In this document: piece after piece, positions 55,010-63,574 of the stretch
Layout: each line of letters opens with the position of its first letter
How positions within the stretch are numbered: the stretch's first letter is position 1
Assembly: GCA_020853025.1 (NCBI GenBank)
Contig: JADYZP010000004.1
Span: forward strand, 1 to 64,000
Reading direction: 5' to 3'
DNA: 64,000 bases
DNA from: Burkholderiales bacterium
Lineage (GTDB): Bacteria; Pseudomonadota; Gammaproteobacteria; Burkholderiales; Casimicrobiaceae
Notes under the pieces: generated by a model
The model's database searches: none
What the model was told of the DNA's origin: nothing
Seen by the model: only the letters and a program-made list of their open reading frames with translations
Translations under genes and position numbers: made by a program

Positions 55010-57130
55010 ATGGTTGGCGTTGGCGCGTCGCCGGGGAACCGATTACCGGTGAGCGAAGTGGACGAAATCTGGGCGCGCGCGGCGAAGCTGCATCAGGACG
55101 GCAGGATCGACGTTGCCTTCGAGGACTACGAGGCCATCCTCCGCGCACAACCGCAGCATGCCGCCGCACTGCACTATTCCGGCGTCGTGCTCTACCAGCG
55201 CGGAAGCCTCCCCGCCGCGGCCGAGCGCATCCGCGCATCGCTCGCCATCGATCCCGGCAATCCAGACGCGTGGTCCAACCTCGGGTTGGTGCTGAAGACG
55301 GCAGGCAACCACGAGGCTGCGCTCAACGCATTCCGCGAAGCGGCAGGGCGCGGTCCCGATGTGGTCGAAATCCTGTTCAACCTGATTGCCGCGCAGGTCG
55401 AGGCCGGCCTGTTCGCGGACGCGGAAGCCACCGCGCGACGGCTCGTCGCGCGCGACGCTACACACGCTGCCGGCTGGTTCAGCCTGTCGCTTGCGCTGCA
55501 GCCGCAGGGACGCATGCTCGAAGCGCTGGAAGCCGCCACCCGCGCGGCAGGTTTGGCGCCGGACCAGGAGGCCTACGCGGGCGTGAAGGCGCAGCTCGAA
55601 AATGGCATCGGCGCGCCGGAGAGGGCGCGACAGACGCTGGAAAAGGCGCTGGCGCGCAACCCGATGTCGGCGGCGTTGCGCTTCGAACTGGCGAGCCTGC
55701 TCGAAAACAAGCTCGCGCTGTTGCCGGACGCGGCCGTCGCCTACGAACAGGTGCTGCAGATCGACCCGAACCACGGTGCGGCGCTGTCGCAACTCTCTTT
55801 CCTGCGCGGCAGGCTCGCCGACTGGCACGATCGGCGCTCGTTGTACGAGCGGTTTCGTTCCGGCGTTCTGGCCGCGACGCCGATGCTGTCGCCCTTCGCG
55901 TTCCTGTCGCTGCCGTCGACGCGGGCCGAGCAGCGACTATGCGCGCAGAACTGGATCGCGCCGCTCGCGGGTGTTCGCGTCATGCGGCGACGCCGGGTGC
56001 GCAGCGCCGGCTGCATGCGAATCGGCTACCTGTCCGCCGACTTTCACGCGCACGCGACCGCGTTTCTCGCCGCGGGTCTGTTCGAGCAGCACGATCGCGC
56101 GCGTTTCGAGGTCATCGCCTACTCGCTCGGACCCGACGACCGCTCCCCGATGCGCGCCCGATTGACCCGCGCCTTCGACCGTTTCGTCGACCTTCGTGGA
56201 CGTGATCCGGTGGCCATCGCCACGGCGATCCGCGGCGATCTGGTCGACATTCTCGTCGACCTGAAGGGCCATACGCAGGACGCGATGCCGATGGTGCTGG
56301 CGCAGCGCCCGGCGCCGATCCAGGTCCACTATCTCGGTTATCCGGGAACGCTGGGCGGCAGTCTCGTCGACTACCTGATCGGCGATCCGTGGGTCACGCC
56401 GGAAGCGCACCTGGCCGATTATGCGGAAGCGGTCGCCGTGCTTCCGGACAGCTACCAGGTCAACGATCGCGAGCGCCCGATCGCGGCGGCGCCGCCGCGC
56501 GACGCACTGGGTCTGCCCGAGCGTGCCTTCGTCTTCGTCAGCTTCAACCAGACCTACAAGATCAATCCCGGCGTGTTCGACGCGTGGATGTCGATCCTCG
56601 CGGCGGTGCCCGATTCGGTGCTGTGGCTGCTGGCGAAGGCCGACGACGACCCGGCGATGGCAAACCTGAGGTGGGAAGCCGAGGCGCGCGGCGTCGCCAG
56701 CGACCGCCTGGTGTTTGCGCGCCATCGTCCAAACCCCGAATATCTCGCGCTATACCGGCATGCCGACCTGTTTCTGGACACCTGGCCGTACAACGCGCAC
56801 ACCACAGCGAGCGACGCGCTGTGGGCCGGCTGTCCGCTGCTCACGGCGCCGGGTGCGACGTATGCGAGCCGCGTCGCGGCGAGCCTGCTGCACGCGGTCG
56901 GCCTTCCCGAACTGGTGATGGAATCGACTCGGGCTTACGTTGATGCGGCCGTCGCGCTCGCCCGCGATCGCGCCGAACTGGCGCGCCTCAAGGCGTATCT
57001 GGCCGGTCCCGGCCTGGATAGTCCGCTGTTCGACACGCGGCGCACGACGCGTGCATTGGAAGCCGCCTACATCACGATGGCGCAGCAGTATCAAAGCGGC
57101 GTGCGGCAGACGTTTCGCGTCGAGGCTTGA
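55010..57130 (+). CDS. TPR protein with GT41 (SPINDLY/O-GlcNAc transferase-like) domain
   Basis: A 706-residue protein. Residues about 15-270 are TPR repeats (AALHYSGVVLYQRGSLPAAA, AWSNLGLVLKTAGNHEAALN and others). From about 335 a family 41 glycosyltransferase domain follows: GYLSADFHAHATAF, VDILVDLKGHTQDAM, PAPIQVHYLGYPGTLGG, FVSFNQTYKINPGVFD and DTWPYNAHTTASDALWAG with CPLLTAPG. Such enzymes move a sugar from a nucleotide donor to Ser/Thr of proteins; bacterial members modify adhesins or unknown targets. No signal peptide, so it acts in the cytoplasm. It lies 30 bases after tonB, perhaps on the same transcript. Donor sugar and acceptor are unknown. Confidence 0.88.
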   Translation: MVGVGASPGNRLPVSEVDEIWARAAKLHQDGRIDVAFEDYEAILRAQPQHAAALHYSGVVLYQRGSLPAAAERIRASLAIDPGNPDAWSNLGLVLKTAGNHEAALNAFREAAGRGPDVVEILFNLIAAQVEAGLFADAEATARRLVARDATHAAGWFSLSLALQPQGRMLEALEAATRAAGLAPDQEAYAGVKAQLENGIGAPERARQTLEKALARNPMSAALRFELASLLENKLALLPDAAVAYEQVLQIDPNHGAALSQLSFLRGRLADWHDRRSLYERFRSGVLAATPMLSPFAFLSLPSTRAEQRLCAQNWIAPLAGVRVMRRRRVRSAGCMRIGYLSADFHAHATAFLAAGLFEQHDRARFEVIAYSLGPDDRSPMRARLTRAFDRFVDLRGRDPVAIATAIRGDLVDILVDLKGHTQDAMPMVLAQRPAPIQVHYLGYPGTLGGSLVDYLIGDPWVTPEAHLADYAEAVAVLPDSYQVNDRERPIAAAPPRDALGLPERAFVFVSFNQTYKINPGVFDAWMSILAAVPDSVLWLLAKADDDPAMANLRWEAEARGVASDRLVFARHRPNPEYLALYRHADLFLDTWPYNAHTTASDALWAGCPLLTAPGATYASRVAASLLHAVGLPELVMESTRAYVDAAVALARDRAELARLKAYLAGPGLDSPLFDTRRTTRALEAAYITMAQQYQSGVRQTFRVEA

Positions 57131-57296
57131 GGCGGCGCCGGCGCCGTTCCCGCAGCCGCCGAGTCAAACGCCGGAAACCCCATGCTATTATCGGCCGCGA
57201 CGAATTCTCGCGGTGACGAGGGGTGCGGGTTGTGAGGGCGTATGGCGCCTCGCGAGATTGATTCGAGGACTCCATAGCACCGTGCTGCCGTTGCCG

Positions 57297-59552
57297 ATGC
57301 CCGCCAAAATCGCCTTCCGGGCGCGCTCCTCGCCATCTCCCATTTTGCACCGTGGCAGCGCGGCGGCTGCGCGCTGGCTTGCCGGTGCGCTGCTGGCCCT
57401 GCTGGCCGTGCTGCCGGCCGCCGGCGGCGACGACACGGTAACGCTCAATTTCGTCAACGCCGATATCGAAGCGGTGGTCAAGGCCGTCTCCGATATCACC
57501 GGCCGCAATTTCATTCTCGATCCCCGGATCAAGGGGACTGTCAACATCATTTCGGCGCGGCCGGTCGCTAAGAGCCTCGTCTATCCGACGCTGTTGTCGG
57601 CGCTACGGTTGCAGGGCGTCGTCGCGGTCGAGGGCAACGGCATCACCAAGCTCGTCCTCGAGACCGACGCCAAAATGCACGGTATGGAGGTCGGGCAGGG
57701 GGCGGCGGGCGGCGGCGACCGTCTGCTGACGCAAGTGGTCACGCTGCAGCATGAATCGGCGCAGCAGCTCGTCGCCGTCCTGCGGCCATTGATCACGCCG
57801 AACAACACGATCGCCGCCTTCCCCGGCACCAACTCGCTGATCATCACCGACTACGCCGAGAATCTGCGACGCATCCTGAAGATCATCGCGTCGCTGGACC
57901 AGCCGCCATCCGACCAGCCGATGCTGGTCACGCTGAAGCACGCATCGGCACTCGACATCGTGCCGCTGATCAACCGGCTGTTGGGCGCGGAGACCGCGCG
58001 CGCGGGCGCGCCGCCGGGCGACACGCAACAGAAGGTGTCGCTGGTCGCCGACCCGCGATCGAACAGCATCATGCTGCGCTCGGAGAATTCGGTGCGCGCG
58101 GCGCGCGTGAAGGCGATGATCGAGCAACTCGACACGCCGGGCCGGCCAGGCGGCAACATGTTCATCGTCTACCTGAAGAATGCGGAGGCGGCGCGCGTCG
58201 CGCAGACGCTGCGGGCGTTGCTGGCCGGCAGCGGCGACACCGGGTTGCCGGCGACGACGACGAGCGCGTCTTCGGCCATTGCCAACCAGCTCGGCACGTC
58301 GACGCCCCCCGGCGGCGCGCAGGCGACGCCGACTTCGGCCGCAGCTTCCGCCAGCAACCCTTTCACCGGCGGCGGCAATGGCGGCGGTGCGCTCCCCGGC
58401 GGCCTCACCATTCAGGCCGACACTGCGAGCAACGCTTTGATCATCATGGGTCCGGAGCCGCTGTACAACAACCTGCGCACGATCATCGACCGGCTCGACG
58501 TGCGCCGCGCGCAGGTGTTCGTCGAGGCGCTGATCGTCGAGGTCGCGGCGGACAAGGTCGCCGAATTCGGCATCCAGTGGCAGATCCTGCAGGGCATCAA
58601 CAAGTCCAACGTCCAGGGTTTCGGTGGCACCAACTTCGGCACCCGCGACAGCGGCAACAACATCATCTCCGGCTCGCTTAATCTGGGTGCGCTGGGTCAG
58701 GGCTTGAACGCCGGCGTGATCAACGGCACGATCTACGTTCCGGGCCTCGGCACGATCACCAACCTGGCCTTTCTCGCGCGTGCGCTCGAGCAGGACGCCG
58801 GCGCCAACATCCTGTCGACGCCGACGCTGCTGACGCTCGACAACGAGGAGGCGCGCATCATCGTCGGCCAGAACGTGCCCTTCGTCACCGGGCAGTACGC
58901 GACGACCGGCTCGTCGTCGACGGTGCAGCCGTTCCAGACCATCGAGCGGCGCGACATCGGCGTCATGTTGCGCGTGAAACCGCAGATCACCGAGGGCGGC
59001 ACCGTACGCCTGTCGATCTACCAGGAGGTGTCGAGGATCGAGTCGTTCAGCACGACGACCGGGCTCGTGCTCTCCAAGCGTGCGCTCGAATCGTCGGTGA
59101 TCGTCGACGACCAGCAGGTCGCCGTGCTCGGCGGCTTGATCCAAGACAGCTTCACCGACGGCTCGGACCGGGTGCCGGTGATCGGCGACCTGCCGCTGCT
59201 CGGCGCGTTCTTCCGCTACGACGCGCGCAAGCGGCAGAAGGTCAATCTTCTCATCTTCCTGAAGCCGACCGTGGTACGCGGCGATGCGCAAGGCCGCGCG
59301 CTGACGTCGGAACGCTACGACTACATCATGGGCGAGCAGGACAAGAGCCGCCCCGAGAAGCGCTTCTTCTGGGACGACCAGACGGTACCGACGCTGCCGC
59401 AGGTCGGAGTGATGCCGGGTACACCCGCCGGGATGCTGCCCAGCATGATTCCCAGCGATGCGTCAGCGCTGCGCCCGCTGGTTCGGCCGCCGCAGCCGCA
59501 GCCGCAGTTGCCGGTGCCGGCACCGGCACCGGCACCGGACGCACCGAGATAG
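57297..59552 (+). CDS. gspD: Type II secretion system secretin GspD
   Basis: A 751-residue outer-membrane secretin. After a signal peptide (to about 43, ending LPAAGG) the N0 domain starts VTLNFVNADIEAVVKAVSDIT, then N1-N3 with LPTLLSALRL-like, HESAQQLVAVLRPLI and HASALDIVPLINRLLG, a Gly/Ser/Thr-rich insert in N3 (about 315-378), and the secretin core (about 430-660; LSTPTLLTLDNEEARIIVGQ, VPVIGDLPLLGAFFRY). The tail is Pro-rich. The start ATG 57297 is preferred; a GTG at 57282 is possible. It leads gspD-gspE-gspF; gspC and the pseudopilins are not in this window. Confidence 0.95.
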   Translation: MPAKIAFRARSSPSPILHRGSAAAARWLAGALLALLAVLPAAGGDDTVTLNFVNADIEAVVKAVSDITGRNFILDPRIKGTVNIISARPVAKSLVYPTLLSALRLQGVVAVEGNGITKLVLETDAKMHGMEVGQGAAGGGDRLLTQVVTLQHESAQQLVAVLRPLITPNNTIAAFPGTNSLIITDYAENLRRILKIIASLDQPPSDQPMLVTLKHASALDIVPLINRLLGAETARAGAPPGDTQQKVSLVADPRSNSIMLRSENSVRAARVKAMIEQLDTPGRPGGNMFIVYLKNAEAARVAQTLRALLAGSGDTGLPATTTSASSAIANQLGTSTPPGGAQATPTSAAASASNPFTGGGNGGGALPGGLTIQADTASNALIIMGPEPLYNNLRTIIDRLDVRRAQVFVEALIVEVAADKVAEFGIQWQILQGINKSNVQGFGGTNFGTRDSGNNIISGSLNLGALGQGLNAGVINGTIYVPGLGTITNLAFLARALEQDAGANILSTPTLLTLDNEEARIIVGQNVPFVTGQYATTGSSSTVQPFQTIERRDIGVMLRVKPQITEGGTVRLSIYQEVSRIESFSTTTGLVLSKRALESSVIVDDQQVAVLGGLIQDSFTDGSDRVPVIGDLPLLGAFFRYDARKRQKVNLLIFLKPTVVRGDAQGRALTSERYDYIMGEQDKSRPEKRFFWDDQTVPTLPQVGVMPGTPAGMLPSMIPSDASALRPLVRPPQPQPQLPVPAPAPAPDAPR

Positions 59553-59580
59553 GCGGCGCATTCCGCGTCGCCTGGTCGCG

Positions 59581-61098
59581 ATGACCGCACGCCCGAGCCT
59601 GCCGGCGTCCGCAGCGACTTTCGCCGCGCAGATTCCCTACGCCTTCGCGAAGGCGCATGGCGTGCTCGCCGCCGGCACCGACGGCGACGCGGTGCTGGTG
59701 CTGACGCGTCCCGACGCCACCGCCGACGGCCTGATCGAGATCAAGCGCGTACTCCAGCGACCTCTGGTGACGCGCGCGGTCGACGCCAACGAGTTCTCCA
59801 GCGAACTGGCGCGCGCCTACAACCAGGCCGCACCAGGCGCTGCGGCAACGCTGGTCGGCGACCTGGCGCGCGAGACCGATCTCTCGCGGCTGATGCAGGA
59901 CATGCCGGTGACCGAGGACCTGCTCGACAGCACGACGCAGGCGCCGGTCATCCGGATGATCAACGCGCTGCTGCTGCAGGCGTTGCGCGAACGCGCGTCC
60001 GACCTGCACTTCGAGCCCTACGAGGCGCGCTCGGTCGTCCGCTTTCGCATCGACGGCGTGCTGCGCGACGTGATCGAGCCGCCGCGGGCGCTGCACGCGG
60101 CGCTGGTGTCGCGGCTGAAGATCATGGCCAGCCTCGACATCGCGGAAAAGCGGCTGCCGCAGGACGGGCGGATTTCGCTCAAGCTGGGCGACAGGGTCGT
60201 CGACGTTCGCGTGTCCACGCTGCCGACGGGCCCGGGCGAGCGCGTCGTGCTGCGTCTGCTCGACAAGGACTCGGCGCGGCTCGACCTCGAGGCGCTGGGC
60301 ATGGACGAGGCGACGCGCGATGCGATCGATCGCCTGATCCGCGAGCCGCACGGCATCGTGCTGGTCACCGGTCCCACCGGATCGGGAAAGACGACGACGC
60401 TGTACGCGGCGCTGTCGCGGCTGCCGCGTGGCGCCGTCAACATGATGACGGTCGAGGACCCGATCGAGTACGCGCTCGACGGCGTCGCGCAGACGCAGGT
60501 CAATCCGCGGATCGAGCTCGACTTCGCGCGCACGCTGCGCGCGATCCTGCGCCAGGATCCGGACGTGATCATGATCGGCGAGATCCGCGACCTCGAGACC
60601 GCACAGATCGCCGTACAGGCATCGTTGACCGGGCATCTGGTGCTGGCCACGCTGCACACCAACGACGCGACCTCCGCGGTGACGCGTCTTGCCGACATGG
60701 GTGTGGAGCCCTACCTGCTGGCGTCGAGCCTGCTGGCGGTCGTAGCACAGCGGCTGGTGCGCACGCTATGCCCGGTGTGTCGTAGCACGCACGAGCCATC
60801 GGCGGGAGAAGGCCGCCTGCTGCACGACCTGCGCTTGCCCGCGTCGCAGCGGGTGTCGACGGCGCCGGGCTGCGACGCCTGCAACCAGACGGGCTTTCGC
60901 GGGCGCACCGGTGTCTACGAACTGCTTCTGGTCGACGATTCGATTCGCCGCCATATCCACGATGGCGCTGCCGAGATGGCGCTGCGCGAGACCGCGGCGC
61001 GCTCAGGGATGCGGAGCCTGCGCCGCGACGGCGCGCGCTGGGTCGCCGGCGGCGTCACGTCGCTGGCCGAGCTGCTGCGCGTCACCCGTAACGCCTGA
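59581..61098 (+). CDS. gspE: Type II secretion system ATPase GspE
   Basis: A 505-residue cytoplasmic ATPase that drives pseudopilus assembly. Walker A GPTGSGKT is at 264-271, the Asp box in MTVEDPIEY, Walker B in IMIGEIRDLETAQ and the His box in LATLHTNDA. A four-Cys zinc site is formed by CPVC and CDAC in the C-terminal arm. ERASDLHFEPYE (about 137-148) is the conserved start of the N2 domain. It follows gspD by 28 bases and precedes gspF by 10. Confidence 0.95.
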   Translation: MTARPSLPASAATFAAQIPYAFAKAHGVLAAGTDGDAVLVLTRPDATADGLIEIKRVLQRPLVTRAVDANEFSSELARAYNQAAPGAAATLVGDLARETDLSRLMQDMPVTEDLLDSTTQAPVIRMINALLLQALRERASDLHFEPYEARSVVRFRIDGVLRDVIEPPRALHAALVSRLKIMASLDIAEKRLPQDGRISLKLGDRVVDVRVSTLPTGPGERVVLRLLDKDSARLDLEALGMDEATRDAIDRLIREPHGIVLVTGPTGSGKTTTLYAALSRLPRGAVNMMTVEDPIEYALDGVAQTQVNPRIELDFARTLRAILRQDPDVIMIGEIRDLETAQIAVQASLTGHLVLATLHTNDATSAVTRLADMGVEPYLLASSLLAVVAQRLVRTLCPVCRSTHEPSAGEGRLLHDLRLPASQRVSTAPGCDACNQTGFRGRTGVYELLLVDDSIRRHIHDGAAEMALRETAARSGMRSLRRDGARWVAGGVTSLAELLRVTRNA

Positions 61099-61108
61099 GC
61101 ACCAGCGC

Positions 61109-62317
61109 ATGACGACGACGTCCGAGTATCGCTGGGAGGCCGTCGACGGCCAGGGCAGGTTGCGACAGGGTGTGCTCGATGCGCCGACACCGCGCGCGGT
61201 ACGCGACCAGCTCCGCGCCGAGGGCCTGACGCCGACGGCGGTGACCACCGCCGCGTCGCGCGGCGACCGGTTGACGGGTATCAGGCTGTCCGCACCGCTG
61301 CTCGCGCTGACGACACGGCAGCTCGCGACGCTGACGCTGTCGGGCATGCCTCTCGACCAGGCGCTCGCCGCGGTGGCCGAGCAGGCCGACGACGCGCGTG
61401 CCGCGCAACTTGCCACCGAATTGAGAAGTCAGATCGCCGCCGGCGAATCGCTGCCTGCCGCGCTCGCGCGCTATCCGCGCGCGTTCTCGCCGCTGTATTG
61501 CGGACTGGTCGGCGCCGGTGCGGAGACTGGCCGGCTGGCCGAGGTGCTTGCACGGCTTGCGGACTATCTCGAGGCGCGCGAAGCGCTGCGGCAGAAGATC
61601 GTGCTCGCGCTCATCTATCCGGCGATCGTGACGGTGATTGCGCTGGCGGTGATCGCCGTGCTGCTCGCCTACGTCGTGCCGCAGGTCGTCTCCGTCTACC
61701 AGCAGAGCCGGCAGACGCTGCCGTGGCTTACGCAGGCGCTGATCGCGACCAGTGCGTTTTTCCGGGCGACCGGCGGGTTGTGGCTCGCCGTGCTTGTGGT
61801 GACGCTGGCTTCATTTGCCGTTGCCTTGCGGCGTCCGGTGCTACGCGCGCGCTGGCATGCCTTTCTGCTGCGGCTGCCGGTGGCCGGTCGCCTGTTGCGC
61901 AGCCTCGACACCGCCCGCTTCGCGAGCACGCTGGCGATCCTGACCGGCAGCGGCGCACCGCTCCTGCGCTCGCTCGACGCCGCGGCCGAGGTGGTGCGGA
62001 TGCAGCCATTGCGCGCGGCGTCGCTCGCTGCCGCGGTGCTGGTGCGCGAGGGTGTTCCGTTGTCGCGCGCGTTGCGCGAGCAGCGCGTGTTTCCTCCGGT
62101 GCTGATCCACCTGGTCGCCAACGGCGAGCAAAGCGGGCGCCTGGCGCCGATGCTCGAGCGCGCAGCCGGCGAGCTGGAGCGCGACGCCGAGCGGCGGCTG
62201 GCGTGGCTCGCGGCGCTGCTGCAGCCGGCGCTGATCGTGGTGATGGGAGCGATCGTGCTGGTGCTGGTGCTGGCCGTCATGCTGCCCATCGTGTCGATGA
62301 ACCAACTCATTCGTTGA
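61109..62317 (+). CDS. gspF: Type II secretion system inner membrane platform protein GspF
   Basis: A 402-residue inner-membrane protein with two T2SSF domains and three membrane helices, near 170-192, 220-240 and 375-398. It starts YRWEAVDGQGRLRQGVLDAP, as in GspF/PilC, and shows FSPLYCGLVGAGAETGRL and the matching second-domain FPPVLIHLVANGEQSGRL. It is the platform on which GspE acts. It is the last gspDEF gene; on the other side queG runs in the opposite direction. The 100 bases after it hold no gene. Confidence 0.95.
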   Translation: MTTTSEYRWEAVDGQGRLRQGVLDAPTPRAVRDQLRAEGLTPTAVTTAASRGDRLTGIRLSAPLLALTTRQLATLTLSGMPLDQALAAVAEQADDARAAQLATELRSQIAAGESLPAALARYPRAFSPLYCGLVGAGAETGRLAEVLARLADYLEAREALRQKIVLALIYPAIVTVIALAVIAVLLAYVVPQVVSVYQQSRQTLPWLTQALIATSAFFRATGGLWLAVLVVTLASFAVALRRPVLRARWHAFLLRLPVAGRLLRSLDTARFASTLAILTGSGAPLLRSLDAAAEVVRMQPLRAASLAAAVLVREGVPLSRALREQRVFPPVLIHLVANGEQSGRLAPMLERAAGELERDAERRLAWLAALLQPALIVVMGAIVLVLVLAVMLPIVSMNQLIR

Positions 62318-62419
62318 GGTCAGGCTGAGCCGCTGCTTCCGTCCTGCGCTGCTGCTGGTGTGCGCGCTGCTCTTGCTGAACAAGGGGGCGCCGGTCAAGT
62401 GACTACTGCCAACTGCCTG

Positions 62420-63508
62420 CTAAGTGCCCACTGAGTGCCCACCGAGTGCCCACGCCACATGCTCGCGCACCAGCGGCGACGCATCTTCGGCCCGCCGTTG
62501 CAGCGCCGTGATCACGGCATCGCTGCGCGGCGCGTTGCCCAAGCCGACGGCCAGGTTACGCGACCAGCGTTCGTAGCCGATGCGGCGGATGGGGCTACCC
62601 GCCATCCGCGCGTTGAATTCGTCCTCGGTCCAGGCGAAGAGATCGACCAGCGTCGCTTGGTCGAGACCGTTGCGGACGGCGCGGAAATCGTGCTCGGCAG
62701 CGGCCTGCGCGAAACGGTTCCACGGACACGCGAGCTGGCAGTCGTCGCAGCCGTAGACACGGTTGCCGATCTGCGGCCGCAGGTCCTCGGGGATCGATCC
62801 CGGCAGCTCGATGGTCAGGTAGGAAATGCAGCGCCGCGCGTCGAGCTCAAAGGGCGCGACGATGGCACCGGTCGGACAGGCGTCGATGCATGCGCTGCAG
62901 GTGCCGCAGTGGTCGGCGACCGGTGGCGTCGGTGGCAGCGGCAGGTCGGTGTAGATTTCGCCCAGAAAAAAATAGGAACCCAGCTTGCGCGTCAGGAGCA
63001 GCGTGTGCTTGCCGCGCCAGCCGAGTCCCGATTTGGCGGCGAGCGCCACCTCGAGTACCGGTGCGCTGTCGGTGAACACGCGGTAGCCGAAGTCGCCGAC
63101 CTCGACCTTGATCCTGTCGACCAGCCGCGCCAGTCGCGCACGCAGCACCTTGTGGTAGTCGCGGCCGAGCGCATAGCGCGCGACGTAGGCGCGTTGCGGA
63201 TCGCCGAGCACGGCACCGGGTGCCATCGCTGCGGGCGGCCAGTAATTCATTCGCGCGGTAATGACGCGGATCGTACCCGGCACCAGTTCGGCTGGACGTG
63301 AGCGCGCGCTGCCGTGACGCTCCATGTATGCCATCGCGCCATGCCGGCCCAAGGCGAGCCAGCGCTGCAACCGCTCCTCGGCCTGCGACAATTCGGTGTC
63401 GGCGACGCCGATGTCCTGGAAGCCGAACTCGCGTCCCCAGGTTCGGATGTCGTCGACGAGTTGCGGCCAGTCGCATTCCGGTCGGGCAGGGAACCAAGCG
63501 TCGGTCAT
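62420..63508 (-). CDS. queG: Epoxyqueuosine reductase
   Basis: A 362-residue cobalamin and Fe-S enzyme that reduces epoxyqueuosine to queuosine in tRNA. Two 4Fe-4S motifs are clear: CGTCSACIDACPTGA (about 204-218) and GCDDCQLACPWN (about 252-263) with the extra Cys in ARRCISYL. RVFTDSAPVLEVALA holds the catalytic Asp, and AKSGLGWRGKHTLLL is a family hallmark. A HEAT-like repeat closes the protein. The last residues (ALGGHSVGT) come from a short tandem DNA repeat. It diverges from tsaE over 66 bases, a common betaproteobacterial layout. Confidence 0.95.
   Translation of the reverse strand: MTDAWFPARPECDWPQLVDDIRTWGREFGFQDIGVADTELSQAEERLQRWLALGRHGAMAYMERHGSARSRPAELVPGTIRVITARMNYWPPAAMAPGAVLGDPQRAYVARYALGRDYHKVLRARLARLVDRIKVEVGDFGYRVFTDSAPVLEVALAAKSGLGWRGKHTLLLTRKLGSYFFLGEIYTDLPLPPTPPVADHCGTCSACIDACPTGAIVAPFELDARRCISYLTIELPGSIPEDLRPQIGNRVYGCDDCQLACPWNRFAQAAAEHDFRAVRNGLDQATLVDLFAWTEDEFNARMAGSPIRRIGYERWSRNLAVGLGNAPRSDAVITALQRRAEDASPLVREHVAWALGGHSVGT
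62423..62455. repeat. Three tandem 11-base repeats at the queG 3' end
   Basis: AGTGCCCACTG, AGTGCCCACCG and AGTGCCCACGC follow each other, reading into the last codons of queG. Slippage here would change the C-terminus of the enzyme only slightly. Confidence 0.7.
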
Positions 63509-63574
63509 CGTGCGTCATCGTATCGCGGTTATGCTTGCGCTTCCGATAGGCGCCGATTTGTCCCGCCCACCGTC

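Noticed and set aside
62318-62419. Hydrophobic mini-frame after gspF (ends LLLLNKGAPVK)
   Set aside because: About 25 codons without a standard start or ribosome site; too short to separate from chance.
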